Shown: piece by piece, positions 7,328 to 15,494 of the stretch | How positions within the stretch are numbered: position 1 is the first letter of the stretch | Layout: the number at the start of each line of letters is the position of its first letter | Assembly: GCA_963825415.1 (NCBI GenBank) | Contig: CAWGTD010000006.1 | Coordinates: forward strand, 434,001 to 498,000 | Length of the DNA stretch: 64,000 nucleotides | Direction of reading: 5' to 3' | From: BP-464 sp963825415 | GTDB lineage: Bacteria > Actinomycetota > Thermoleophilia > Solirubrobacterales > Solirubrobacteraceae | Program-made: the position numbers and the translations under genes | Notes under the pieces: model-generated | Told to the model about the DNA's origin: nothing | What the model saw: only the letters and a program-made list of their open reading frames with translations | Database searches by the model: none

Positions 7328-8818
7328 ATGCCCCAGCAGCACCTGGAGCGCCTCTCCGCGGTCGACGCGTCGTTCTTGGCGAACGAGTCGCCGACCTCGC
7401 ACATGCACGTCGGCGCAGTGGTGATCCTGGAGGGCCCGGCGCCGCCGTTCGAGGAGTTCCTCGACGGGCTGCGCGCGCGGCTGCACCTCGTCCCGCGCTA
7501 CCGCCAGAAGCTCGCCCATCCGCCGCTGGACACCGGGCGGCCACTGTGGATCGACGACCCCGACTTCAACCTCGAGTACCACGTCCGCCAGACCGCGCTG
7601 CCGCGGCCGGGCTCGGAATCGCAGCTCATGCGGCTCGCCGCGCGGATCATGTCCCAGCAGCTCGACCGCACCAAGCCGCTGTGGGAGCTGTGGCTCGTCG
7701 AAGGGCTCGCCGGGCACACGGGCCCGGACGGCCCGGGTCGGGGAGGGGTGGCGCTGATCTCCAAGACCCACCACGCGCTGATCGACGGCGTCAGCGGCGT
7801 CGACCTGGCGCAGGTGATGTTCGACCTCGGCCCGGTACCGCCCGACCCCTTGGACGAGACCGCCGGCCTGGAGGCGTGGACGCCCTCCCCCGAGCCGACG
7901 CCGGCCGAGCTCGTCGCCGGCGGCGTCGCGGGCCTGGTCAAGGCCGGCGCGGGTGTCGTTGCGGGCGCGCTGGGCGCGATCTCGCGGCCGCAGGCCGCGC
8001 TGGCGCAGGCGCGCGAGGCGGCCGAGGGGCTCGGCGAGATCGTCTGGGCGGGCCTGAACCCCGCGCCGGCGACGCCGCTGAACGTCGAGATCGGCCCGCA
8101 CCGGCGCTTCGTCGGCGTGCGCTGCGAGCTCCGCGACTTCAAGATCGTCAAGGACGCCTTCGGCGGCACGGTCAACGACGTGGTGCTGACCGTCGTCAGC
8201 GGTGCGTTGCGCGAGTGGATGCGCTCGCGCGGAGTGCGCACCGAGGGTCTCGAGATGCGCGCACTGGTGCCTGTCTCGCTGCGCGGCGAGCAGGACAACG
8301 GCGACCTCGGCAACCGCATCGCGGCGATGCGCGGGCCACTGCCCGTCTACGTCGAGGACCCGGTGGCGCGCCTCCAGGTCGTCCGCGAGTCGATGACCGG
8401 GCTGAAGGAGTCCAAGCAGGCCGTGGGCGCCGAGGTGCTCGCGGGCGTGCAGAACTTCGCTCCGCCCACGATTCTGGCCCAGGCCGCCAGGATCAACTTC
8501 TCCACGCGGCTGTTCAACCTGATCGTCACCAACGTCCCCGGCCCGCAGTTCCCGCTCTACGTCCGCGGCCGCGAGATGCAGGACGTCTTCCCCGTCGCGT
8601 TCCTGCCCAAGGACCACGCCCTGGCCGTGGCGATCATGTCCTACAACGGGCGGATGAACTTCGGCCTGCTCGGCGACTTCGACGCGATGCCGGACATCGA
8701 GAGCTTCGGCGCGGCGATCGCATCCTCGATCGCGGAGCTCGTGGCGCTGGCGCGCAAGGGCGGCGGCAACGGCGCTCCGCGTGGCGCCGGCGCGGCGCCC
8801 GAAGTCGTCAGCGCCTGA
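7328..8818 (+). CDS. Wax ester synthase/diacylglycerol O-acyltransferase (WS/DGAT)
   Basis: The 496-aa protein is the size of bacterial WS/DGAT enzymes, which transfer acyl groups from acyl-CoA to fatty alcohol or diacylglycerol and make storage lipid. The HHxxxDG active-site motif is at residues 148-154 (HHALIDG). The N-terminus (LSAVDASFLANESPTSHMHV) and the C-terminal NVPGPQFPLYVRG motif are both typical. It follows an SRPBCC gene by 6 bp. The 3' end overlaps the convergent subtilase gene by 11 bp. It implies neutral-lipid storage, common in actinobacteria. Confidence 0.92.
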   Translation: MPQQHLERLSAVDASFLANESPTSHMHVGAVVILEGPAPPFEEFLDGLRARLHLVPRYRQKLAHPPLDTGRPLWIDDPDFNLEYHVRQTALPRPGSESQLMRLAARIMSQQLDRTKPLWELWLVEGLAGHTGPDGPGRGGVALISKTHHALIDGVSGVDLAQVMFDLGPVPPDPLDETAGLEAWTPSPEPTPAELVAGGVAGLVKAGAGVVAGALGAISRPQAALAQAREAAEGLGEIVWAGLNPAPATPLNVEIGPHRRFVGVRCELRDFKIVKDAFGGTVNDVVLTVVSGALREWMRSRGVRTEGLEMRALVPVSLRGEQDNGDLGNRIAAMRGPLPVYVEDPVARLQVVRESMTGLKESKQAVGAEVLAGVQNFAPPTILAQAARINFSTRLFNLIVTNVPGPQFPLYVRGREMQDVFPVAFLPKDHALAVAIMSYNGRMNFGLLGDFDAMPDIESFGAAIASSIAELVALARKGGGNGAPRGAGAAPEVVSA

Positions 8819-10472
8819 CGACCCGCGTCCGCGCGTCGGGCGTGGCCGGAGCGGCCTCGCGGTTGCCGGCCTTGTCGACCGCGACCGTCGAGAACTCGTA
8901 CTTCGAGCCGGGTCGCCCGCGAACGCGGAACACGTTCTTGGTGGTCGTCGTGAGCCGGCGCACCGGGCGGCCGTTGGCCGAGCGCCAGACCTCGTAGTGC
9001 GCGATGCCCGAGGCGGTGAGCCCGGCGGGCGCGGGGTCAGAGCCGCTCCAGCGCAGCTTGAACAGATGGCTGCCGTGGACGAGCTTCGGCGCGCGCAGGT
9101 GCGACACGGGCGGTGTGCGGTCCTGGCTCTGCGCCGCCGCCAGCGCCGCGCCCGCGTCGAGGATCCCCCACCCCAGCTCGGTGTTCCAACCGGTCCCGCC
9201 GGGGCGGCGCGCGGTCTGCTTGAGCAGCCGGATCGTGTCCGCGGCGCCGAGGCCGGGGTTGAGGTGGTGCATCAACGCCGCGACCGCCGTGACCATCGGC
9301 GCCGCCATCGACGTGCCCTGGACGTAGGCGTAGCGGTTGTCGCCACGGAAGGTGACCCTGCACCCGCAGGGCGTGCTGGGCGGCGCGCCCAGGCCGGTCT
9401 CCAGCGACGTCAGGTTGCTCGGGAACGCGCCGAAGATCCCCGGCGGGCCGCCCGACGGGCCGCCGTACGCGCCGTAGGCGGCCATCGAGATCTGCGTGCC
9501 GCGCCCGGCGAAGCGCGCCTTGGCGTCGTTGAAGTTCGCGGCGGTGACCGACAGCCCCTTGCCGGCGTTGATGTCCGGGCCGGTGCCGGTGGGCTGCAGG
9601 ACGTTCGACGGGTCGCCCTGCTCGGTGACCTCCTCGTCGGCGGCCGCCGCGACCATCACGACCCCGCGGTCGTAGGCGTAGTCGATCGCTCGTACGATCG
9701 AGGGCGCCGGCGGGCTCGTCCCGTCCGTGCCGAACGACATGTTCATCGCGTCCGCGCCGCTGTCGGTGGCGGTGACGATCGCGTTGGACACGCTGCCGTC
9801 CGACAGGTCGGACTTGATCACCAGCAGCGAGCAGTGATAGCCCGCTCCGGCGAGGCCGATGCCGTTGCCGCCGGTCCCACAGGCCAGCGAGGAGACATGT
9901 GTCCCATGGCCGATCTGGTCGGTGGTCGGCGGGCCGTCCGTGGGGTCGCCGTCGAGGTCGACGCTGCCGGAGATGCGCCCGGCGAACTCCGGGTGCGCGG
10001 CGTCGATGCCCGTGTCGATGATCGCCACGGTGGCGCCGTCGCCCTGCGTGATGTCCCACGCGGCGGGCAGGTTCTGGCGCGCGGCCCACCATTCGATCGG
10101 TGTGCCGGCGGGAGTACCGACCTCGAACGTGGTCAGCGCGGGATCGGCGGGCTCGAAGCGCAGGCTGAAGCGCCGCTCGGCCCGTACCGACGCGACCGCG
10201 GGGTCGGCGCGCAGGCGCGCGGCGAGCACCGCCAGGCGCTCGCCGGCAGCGGGCCGCAGTGTGACCAGGCCGATCTGCGGGACCGACGCCCCGACGCGGC
10301 GCGCGCCGGCGCGCGCGGCCACCGCGCGCAGGGCCGCCGTGCGGGCGACCGCACCGTGCGGCGGGTCGGCGAGCAGGACCGAGAGCCGCCCGGTGGTCGG
10401 CGTGGCGGCAGGCGCGCTCGTGGCGGGCACGAGTGCCGCCACCAGCAGGATCGAGAACACGGCGCGCCTCAT
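8808..10472 (-). CDS. Secreted subtilisin-like serine protease (S8 family)
   Basis: The 554-aa precursor starts with a signal peptide of ~22 residues and an I9-like propeptide up to ~residue 105. The catalytic triad is D153 (AIIDTGID), H189 (GHGTHV) and S388 (GTSMAAPM). After ~residue 430 a fibronectin-III-like module (PVSHLRAPKLVHG through EFSTVAVDKAGN) follows. No sorting signal or C-terminal membrane span is present, so it is probably released. It is divergent from a small acidic protein gene, with 56 bp between starts. Confidence 0.9.
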   Translation of the reverse strand: MRRAVFSILLVAALVPATSAPAATPTTGRLSVLLADPPHGAVARTAALRAVAARAGARRVGASVPQIGLVTLRPAAGERLAVLAARLRADPAVASVRAERRFSLRFEPADPALTTFEVGTPAGTPIEWWAARQNLPAAWDITQGDGATVAIIDTGIDAAHPEFAGRISGSVDLDGDPTDGPPTTDQIGHGTHVSSLACGTGGNGIGLAGAGYHCSLLVIKSDLSDGSVSNAIVTATDSGADAMNMSFGTDGTSPPAPSIVRAIDYAYDRGVVMVAAAADEEVTEQGDPSNVLQPTGTGPDINAGKGLSVTAANFNDAKARFAGRGTQISMAAYGAYGGPSGGPPGIFGAFPSNLTSLETGLGAPPSTPCGCRVTFRGDNRYAYVQGTSMAAPMVTAVAALMHHLNPGLGAADTIRLLKQTARRPGGTGWNTELGWGILDAGAALAAAQSQDRTPPVSHLRAPKLVHGSHLFKLRWSGSDPAPAGLTASGIAHYEVWRSANGRPVRRLTTTTKNVFRVRGRPGSKYEFSTVAVDKAGNREAAPATPDARTRVVRR

Positions 10473-10528
10473 CGGTACCTCGTCAACGCATGTGGACCGG
10501 CGGAGGTGCGGCGGGGTACGCTCGCCCG

Positions 10529-10744
10529 ATGAGCATGGATCCCGACATCATCGGCCCCGACGACGTGGCGTATCGCCTCGAGCTGACGCCGCCGCAGCTG
10601 AAGGTCACGTGGACCGCGCTGAAGATCTTCTTCGACGACCTCGGTCACGACGAGCACGACGTCAAGGAGGTCGTCCGGTCGGTGCTGGACAAGCTGCCCG
10701 GCGAGCACGACGTCCGGTCGATAGAGATCCCCAAGGATCGCTGA
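10529..10744 (+). CDS. Small acidic protein of unknown function (71 aa)
   Basis: The protein begins MSMDPDIIGPDDVAYRLELT and is acidic throughout, with the central stretch LKVTWTALKIFFDDLGHDEH. A second ATG two codons in is a possible alternative start. There is no signal peptide, membrane segment or metal motif. I do not recognise a family. It ends 5 bp from the convergent end of the MIP18/PaaD-like gene. Confidence 0.55.
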   Translation: MSMDPDIIGPDDVAYRLELTPPQLKVTWTALKIFFDDLGHDEHDVKEVVRSVLDKLPGEHDVRSIEIPKDR

Positions 10745-10749
10745 AGGCC

Positions 10750-11046
10750 TCAGTAGCCCAGCGCGAACTTCGCGTCCTCGCTCATCCGGTCCGGAGACCA
10801 GGGCGGGGTGAAGGTCATGGTCGAGTCGATGCTCTTGACGTCGTCGAGCTCGCCGACGAACTCCTCGATCTGCTCGGTGACCTGCGGGCCGATCGGGCAC
10901 GCCGGCGTCGTGAGGGTGAAGGTCACGTGGACGCGCCCGTCGGAGACCTCGATCCCGTAGATCAGCCCCAGCTCCACGAAGTCGAGCCCGAGCTCGGGAT
11001 CGATCACGTTGGTCAGGGCGTCCTCGACCTCTTCGACGGTCAGCAT
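10750..11046 (-). CDS. MIP18/PaaD-family metal-sulfur cluster assembly factor
   Basis: This 98-aa protein is a complete DUF59/MIP18 domain: EVEDALTNVIDPELGLDFVE, then LGLIYGIEV, and FTLTTPACPIG with the conserved cysteine. Members include SufT and PaaD, and act in Fe-S cluster maturation or delivery. No suf genes are in the window, so it appears as a stand-alone gene. The short spacing to the divergent fxsA start (27 bp) leaves little room for separate promoters. Confidence 0.88.
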   Translation of the reverse strand: MLTVEEVEDALTNVIDPELGLDFVELGLIYGIEVSDGRVHVTFTLTTPACPIGPQVTEQIEEFVGELDDVKSIDSTMTFTPPWSPDRMSEDAKFALGY

Positions 11047-11073
11047 GATGGCCAGTCTACGCTGTCGGGTCCC

Positions 11074-11559
11074 GTGCTCCCGCTGCTTTTCCTGCTCTTC
11101 GTCGGCGTCCCGATCCTCGAGCTCTGGGTGATCCTCCAGGTCGGCGACGCGATCGGCGTCCTGCCCACGATCGGCCTGCTGATCGCCGACTCGATCATCG
11201 GCGCGGCGCTGATGCGCTCCCAGGGCCGGGCTGTCTGGCGGCGATTCACCGAGGCGCTGAACGCGGGTCGCGTCCCCGCCCGCGAGGTGCTCGACGGCGC
11301 GCTGGTCGTCTTCGGCGGGGCGCTGCAGCTCGCGCCGGGCTTCGTGACCGACGGGCTCGGCCTGTTCCTGGTCCTGCCGCCCACGCGGGCGATCGTCCGC
11401 CGCGTGCTGGTGCGGCGGCTGACGCGCAGCGGCCCGATCGGCCTCGCGTGGAGCGCGGGCAACGCCGCCCGGCGCTCGCGAACCCGGCCGCAGCCGCCTC
11501 CCCGCGGCGCCGACGTCGAGGGCACCGCCACCGAGGTCGACCCGCCCGCGCTGCCGTGA
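11074..11559 (+). CDS. fxsA: FxsA family membrane protein
   Basis: The protein has 161 residues and a GTG start. Residues 1-100 contain the FxsA pattern: LLFLLFVGVPILELWVILQV, GLLIADSIIGAALMRSQGR, and GALVVFGGALQLAPGFVTD with the following GLFLVLPPTR. It predicts three to four membrane-associated segments and an Arg/Pro-rich cytoplasmic tail. E. coli FxsA relieves F-exclusion of phage T7; the cellular role is unknown. The stop overlaps the start of the next gene (GTGA). Confidence 0.85.
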   Translation: MLPLLFLLFVGVPILELWVILQVGDAIGVLPTIGLLIADSIIGAALMRSQGRAVWRRFTEALNAGRVPAREVLDGALVVFGGALQLAPGFVTDGLGLFLVLPPTRAIVRRVLVRRLTRSGPIGLAWSAGNAARRSRTRPQPPPRGADVEGTATEVDPPALP

Positions 11560-12448
11560 CGGTCCTGCCCGAGCACGACGCGCCGCGCCACGACGACCGA
11601 CCGGGCTTCAGCGACGCGCTCACCTACACGTTCGCCGACGCGGCCGCCGGTCTCTACGGCGTGGCGCGGCTCGGCGTCGCCGACGGCGCCGCCAGCGGGC
11701 TGGCGCTGGTGTTCCGCGGTGGCGAGCCCGAAGGTGTCCGGGCCGAGAGCGGCGTCGAGGTCGCCGGCGAGGGTTGGGATGCGGTCGCCGCGGCGGGGCT
11801 GCGCACCGAGACCACCGAGGAGCTCTCGGCGTGGCGGCTGCGCTTCGACGGCGACGTCGCGCTCGACCTCGGCTTCGAGGCGCTCGGCCCGCCACTCGAG
11901 CTCGATCCCGCCACGCCCGCCTCGCAGGCGGGCGGGATGGCGGGCTTCGACCACGTCTGCCGCGTCACCGGCACCGTCGACGGCGCTTCCGTCGACGGTC
12001 TCGGCCAGCGCGGGCGCTCGTGGGGCGTGCCGGATTGGGAGCGGATGGCGCTGGCGCGGACGCTGTCGGCGTGGCTCGATCCCGAGCACGCGGTCAGCGC
12101 GGTCGCGATCCGTCCTGCCAAGGCCAAGAGCCATGCCGACGAGGCGATCGCCGCGCACGTCTTCGACGCCGACAACGAGGAGGCGCCGGTGCGCGTCGTG
12201 GCCGAGCCGCGCCTCTCGACCACCTACGACGCGCAGGGCCGCCAGCGCCGGGCGAGCCTCGAGCTCTACGTCGAAGCCGACGACGCCTACCCGCGGCGGG
12301 CGGCCGGCGAGGTCGTCGCGGGCACGTCGCTGGACCTCCGGGCACACACCGAAGGTGGGTCGGGCTACGCCTGGACTGCGCGTTCTTTCGTTGGAACATG
12401 GAGCACCGCCAGGGCGTCGGCCGCTACGACGTGCTGCGCCGCGTCTAG
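11556..12448 (+). CDS. Lipocalin-like (AttH/CrtC-type) protein, interrupted by a frameshift
   Basis: A GTG at 11556 overlaps the fxsA stop. The frame gives a good protein through ~12340 (SDALTYTFADAAAGLYGVAR, RGRSWGVPDWERM, AGTSLDL). The expected tail (LDCAFFRWNMEHRQGVGRYD, then VLRRV and stop at 12448) is in another frame. A one-base loss or two-base gain between about 12340 and 12366 would explain this. Without the shift the frame runs on to 13052 with meaningless sequence antisense to the next gene. The GxGxRxxSWGxxDW pattern suggests an AttH/hydroxyneurosporene-synthase-like lipocalin fold. Function is not known. It could be a pseudogene or a sequence error. Confidence 0.6.
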
Positions 12449-12455
12449 TCCGCGG

Positions 12456-12911
12456 CTAGTTGTCGCTGCCGAGGCGGTCCCAGAGGTAGAGCTCGAGGCA
12501 CTCGGTCGCGAGCTCGGTCGCGCGCTCGCGCGACAAGTGCGGCAGGACCGTGTCGAGCGCCTGATCCTCGGCCACGCCCGCGTCGAAGGCCTCGTCGCCG
12601 CGGAAGCCGGCAGCGATCTTCAGCGCCTCGCGGCGGTTGTCGCCCAGGCTCGAGAACACCGTGACCAGGAAGTCGCGGTTGGCGATCGGCTGGCCGACCT
12701 CCAGCGAGGCGTGCCAGGCGGCGAGCATCGAAAGGTCGTGCTCGTCGAGGTCGGCGATCGCCTTGGCGTAGTGCGACTCGAGCTCACCGTCCGGGATCTC
12801 GTCGACCCACGCCCGCACGAGCTCACCCAGCAGCTGGCGACGGGCTTCCCGTCCGACCGACTCGGCGATGACGCGGATCGCGTCCTGGGGTTCGATGAAA
12901 CAGAGGGGCAT
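12456..12911 (-). CDS. Uncharacterised acidic helical protein (151 aa)
   Basis: I start it at the ATG at 12911 (MPLCFIEPQDAIRVIAES); a longer in-frame reading upstream looks non-coding. The sequence is helical and acidic (ELVRAWVDEIPDGELESHYA, later LATECLELYLWDRLGSDN). There are no membrane spans, cofactor motifs or recognised domain. It lies tail-to-tail with the interrupted lipocalin-like gene, 7 bp apart. Confidence 0.55.
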   Translation of the reverse strand: MPLCFIEPQDAIRVIAESVGREARRQLLGELVRAWVDEIPDGELESHYAKAIADLDEHDLSMLAAWHASLEVGQPIANRDFLVTVFSSLGDNRREALKIAAGFRGDEAFDAGVAEDQALDTVLPHLSRERATELATECLELYLWDRLGSDN

Positions 12912-12997
12912 CGGGCTCCCTGTCGCGCTGGAAGGGACTCGGACACCGCGCACCGTAGGCAGGGCATCGGACGGCAAACATCAGAAATCCCGGGCCT

Positions 12998-13016
12998 TTC
13001 CCGCATGCTGCGGGAA
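12998..13016 (-). terminator. Hairpin after the cation exchanger gene
   Basis: A perfect 8-bp stem (ttcccgca / tgcgggaa) with a 3-nt loop lies 27 bp downstream of the exchanger stop. There is no clean T-run on either side, so it may be a weak or factor-dependent terminator, or an mRNA 3' end stabiliser. Confidence 0.35.
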
Positions 13017-13042
13017 TCCGGTAGGGCCCCGGTTCGTGGCGT

Positions 13043-14101
13043 TCAGCTGTAGAGCGCGAACGTCCCCAGGATCACGAACAGCGCGACGAGCGCCGTGCCC
13101 TCGTAGAAGGCCGCCTCGCCGTCGCCGGTGATCTGCCAGACGGCCAGTCCACCGAGCGCCAGGCCGCCGATGTAGATGCCCGGCATCGAGAACGTCAGGT
13201 GGTTGTCGAACAGCAGGCTGATCAGCACGAGCAGCGGGAACAGGAAGGCGGCGACCTGCGCGACCGAGTTCTTGATCACCGAGATCGCGACGTCGGATTG
13301 GCCCTTGGCCGCGAGCACCACGCCGGTGAAGTTCTCCGCCGCGTTGCCGGCGATGGCCACGATCACCAGGCCCGCGAACGCCTTCGAGATGTTCAGGTCC
13401 TCGATCGCGGGCGTCAGCGCGGCGATGAACCAATCCGAGATGAAGGCGGCCATCACCGCCGCGGCGGCCATGAGGCCGATGCATCCGGCCAACGGCAGGC
13501 GCGGTTTCTCGGTGTGCTCGGAGCCGGGGTCGGCCCGCAGGTAGGGCACGACCCAGCACACGTAGACGACCAGCAGACAGACCGAAGCGACGGCGCTGAT
13601 CGTCGTGATGTGGTGCGAGGCGCGCGTGTCGGCCGAGTCGACGAGGCCGACCAGGACGATCCCGAACACCGCGACCTGCAAGAGCGTGGCGGTGTCGTTG
13701 GGCAGGCGCGCCTTGAAGCGCATCATGCCGTCGGGCGCCACCCGTGCGCCGACCATGATCGCGAGGCCGAGAACGAGCAGCGCGTTGGCAAGGACCGAGC
13801 CGATCAGCGACGTCAACGCGATCTCCGTCTCGCCCGCGCGCAGGGCGGCGAGCACGACGAACAGCTCGGGCAGGTTGCCCAGCGACGACTGCAGGAAGCC
13901 GGTGACCGAGGCGCCGAAGTGCTCGCCGAGCAGCTCGGTGGCGAAGCTCACGAGCCACGCGACCCCCGCGAGCGCCAGCAGCGACGCGAAGAACGGCACC
14001 AGCCCGTCCATCCCCTTGGTCGCCGCGGAGGCGACGAACGCGGCCAGCACCCCGCCGAGGGCGAGGCGCTCGTTGCGCGTGAAGGAGCTCAGACCGCTCA
14101 C
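13043..14101 (-). CDS. Calcium/cation antiporter (CaCA superfamily, CaxA/ChaA type)
   Basis: The GTG at 14101 gives a 352-aa integral membrane protein with about ten to eleven hydrophobic segments. Two inverted alpha-repeat motifs carry the ion site: ASVTGFLQSSLGNLPELFVV in the first half and VAIAGNAAENFTGVVLAAKG in the second. This is the Ca2+(or Na+/K+)/H+ exchanger signature. It should export calcium using the proton gradient. It follows the sigma-factor gene by 31 bp in the same direction and may be co-transcribed. Confidence 0.87.
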   Translation of the reverse strand: MSGLSSFTRNERLALGGVLAAFVASAATKGMDGLVPFFASLLALAGVAWLVSFATELLGEHFGASVTGFLQSSLGNLPELFVVLAALRAGETEIALTSLIGSVLANALLVLGLAIMVGARVAPDGMMRFKARLPNDTATLLQVAVFGIVLVGLVDSADTRASHHITTISAVASVCLLVVYVCWVVPYLRADPGSEHTEKPRLPLAGCIGLMAAAAVMAAFISDWFIAALTPAIEDLNISKAFAGLVIVAIAGNAAENFTGVVLAAKGQSDVAISVIKNSVAQVAAFLFPLLVLISLLFDNHLTFSMPGIYIGGLALGGLAVWQITGDGEAAFYEGTALVALFVILGTFALYS

Positions 14102-14132
14102 TGCGGCCCGGCACTCTGTCAGGAAGCGGCGG

Positions 14133-15435
14133 TCAGCCGCCGAACTCGCGGGCGGCGGTCGCCGCGGCCGCCGAACCGCTGCTGCTGTGCGCGGCGGGCG
14201 CTGCAGTCGCGGCGGTGCTCGCGCTCGGCGCGGTGGCCGAGGCGAACTCGGAGGCCGCGGGGTCGCCCGCCGAGGCGGCTGTCGCGCGCGCGTGCCGGCG
14301 GCGGCTGAAGCCGAACTCCGCGCGCGATGCCGCAGCGATCGCGCCGGCGGAGCGATGCGGCGGCGCCGGGCGGTCCGCCCCCGGTGCGGGAGTTCGCGCC
14401 GGCGGCGCGAACGTCGCGGACGGCGGGCTGTGCGGGCGCGCTCGCCGAGCGCGCGGCGGGACGCTGTGCCGGATGCGAAACGCGCTGTACGGCGCGATCG
14501 ACCGCCACCCCGCCGCCGGCCAGCGCGGCGGCGCCCGCCGCGACGGCCGCCATCTTCCCGCCGGCCACCGCGTCGACGGTCGCCTGGAGCTTGGCGGTCG
14601 AGGCGATGGCGCGCTCGTGCAGCGGGCCGGCCAGCGCCTCGTAGATGCGCGACAGCAGGCCGCCGGCCGGCTCGTGGTGCACTCCCGCCGCCACGACGGG
14701 CACTCGAAGCAGCGCGGCGAGCGGCGCCTTGGTCTCCCGCAGCCGCCGGATCGTGGCGCGGCAGGCCGGGCAGTTGCGCAGGTGCGGGCGCGCCTTGGCG
14801 AGCTCGGCGGCGCCCGCCTCCCCGTCGACGATCGCCGACAGCAGCGGTTCCCAACGCCGGCACTCCTCGCCGGATTCGATCCCGGCGTAGCGCTCGAGGA
14901 AGCTGCGCCGGCCCTCGGTGATGCAGCGGTTGACCTTCGTGTAGGTCCACGAGCACAACTCCGCGATCTCCTGATAGCTGTGGCCCTGCGCCTTGAGCCA
15001 CAGCGCGCGCAGCTCCTGCGGCTTGAGCCGCTGCAGAGCCTCGGCCGAACGCGTCAGGTGCTCGAAGGCGAGGACCTGCTCGTGCGGGCTCGCCGCGCCG
15101 GGCGCCGCGTGCGCGTCGAGGTCGTGCTCCTCGGTGCCGACCGAGCGCGATCGCGCCGCGCGCAGCCGCATCGACTCGTGTTTGACGACCGTGTGGATCC
15201 AGAGGTGGGCGCGGTCGGCGTCGAGGGCCGGCGCGTGGCGCAGGAAGATCTCGAGCGCGCGCTGGTAGGCGTCCTGGGCGTCATCCGGACAGAGGCTGTG
15301 TCGCTGGGCGACGCGCAGCAGCGAGTCGGCGTGGCGACCGATGATCGCGAGCACCAGGCGGTCGGCCTCCTCGCGAGACCGAAGCGCCGGTCGTGTCTCT
15401 CCCCCTGCCATTAGCTGCATGGGCGCTAGCCGCAT
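14133..15435 (-). CDS. ECF-like sigma factor fused to an anti-sigma zinc finger and a membrane segment; frameshift near the C-terminus
   Basis: Residues ~15-95 are a sigma-70 region 2 (LVLAIIGRHADSLLRVAQRH, DAQDAYQRALEIFL, HLWIHTVVKHESMRLR). Residues ~125-185 are region 4 (LQRLKPQELRALWLKAQGHS, then a helix-turn-helix). The same chain continues with a ZAS-type anti-sigma finger (ECRRWEPLLSAIVDGEAG and ARPHLRNCPACRATIR, the HxxxCxxC core) and a single Ala/Gly-rich membrane segment (GKMAAVAAGAAALAGGGVAV). After ~14430 the original frame becomes Arg-rich nonsense. A +1 shift restores an Ala/Ser-rich tail ending REFGG at 14133. The start could also be ATG 15420 or 15411. Confidence 0.72.
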
Positions 15436-15494
15436 CAAAGCCGCACTTCGCTCCCCGATGCGCCGGTAAAGCCCGCAAAGTGCGCAAGAACTTC

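Noticed and set aside
12448..13052. C-terminal extension of the lipocalin-like frame
   Set aside because: It runs antisense to another gene and has no typical protein features. The real end is the stop at 12448 in the other frame.
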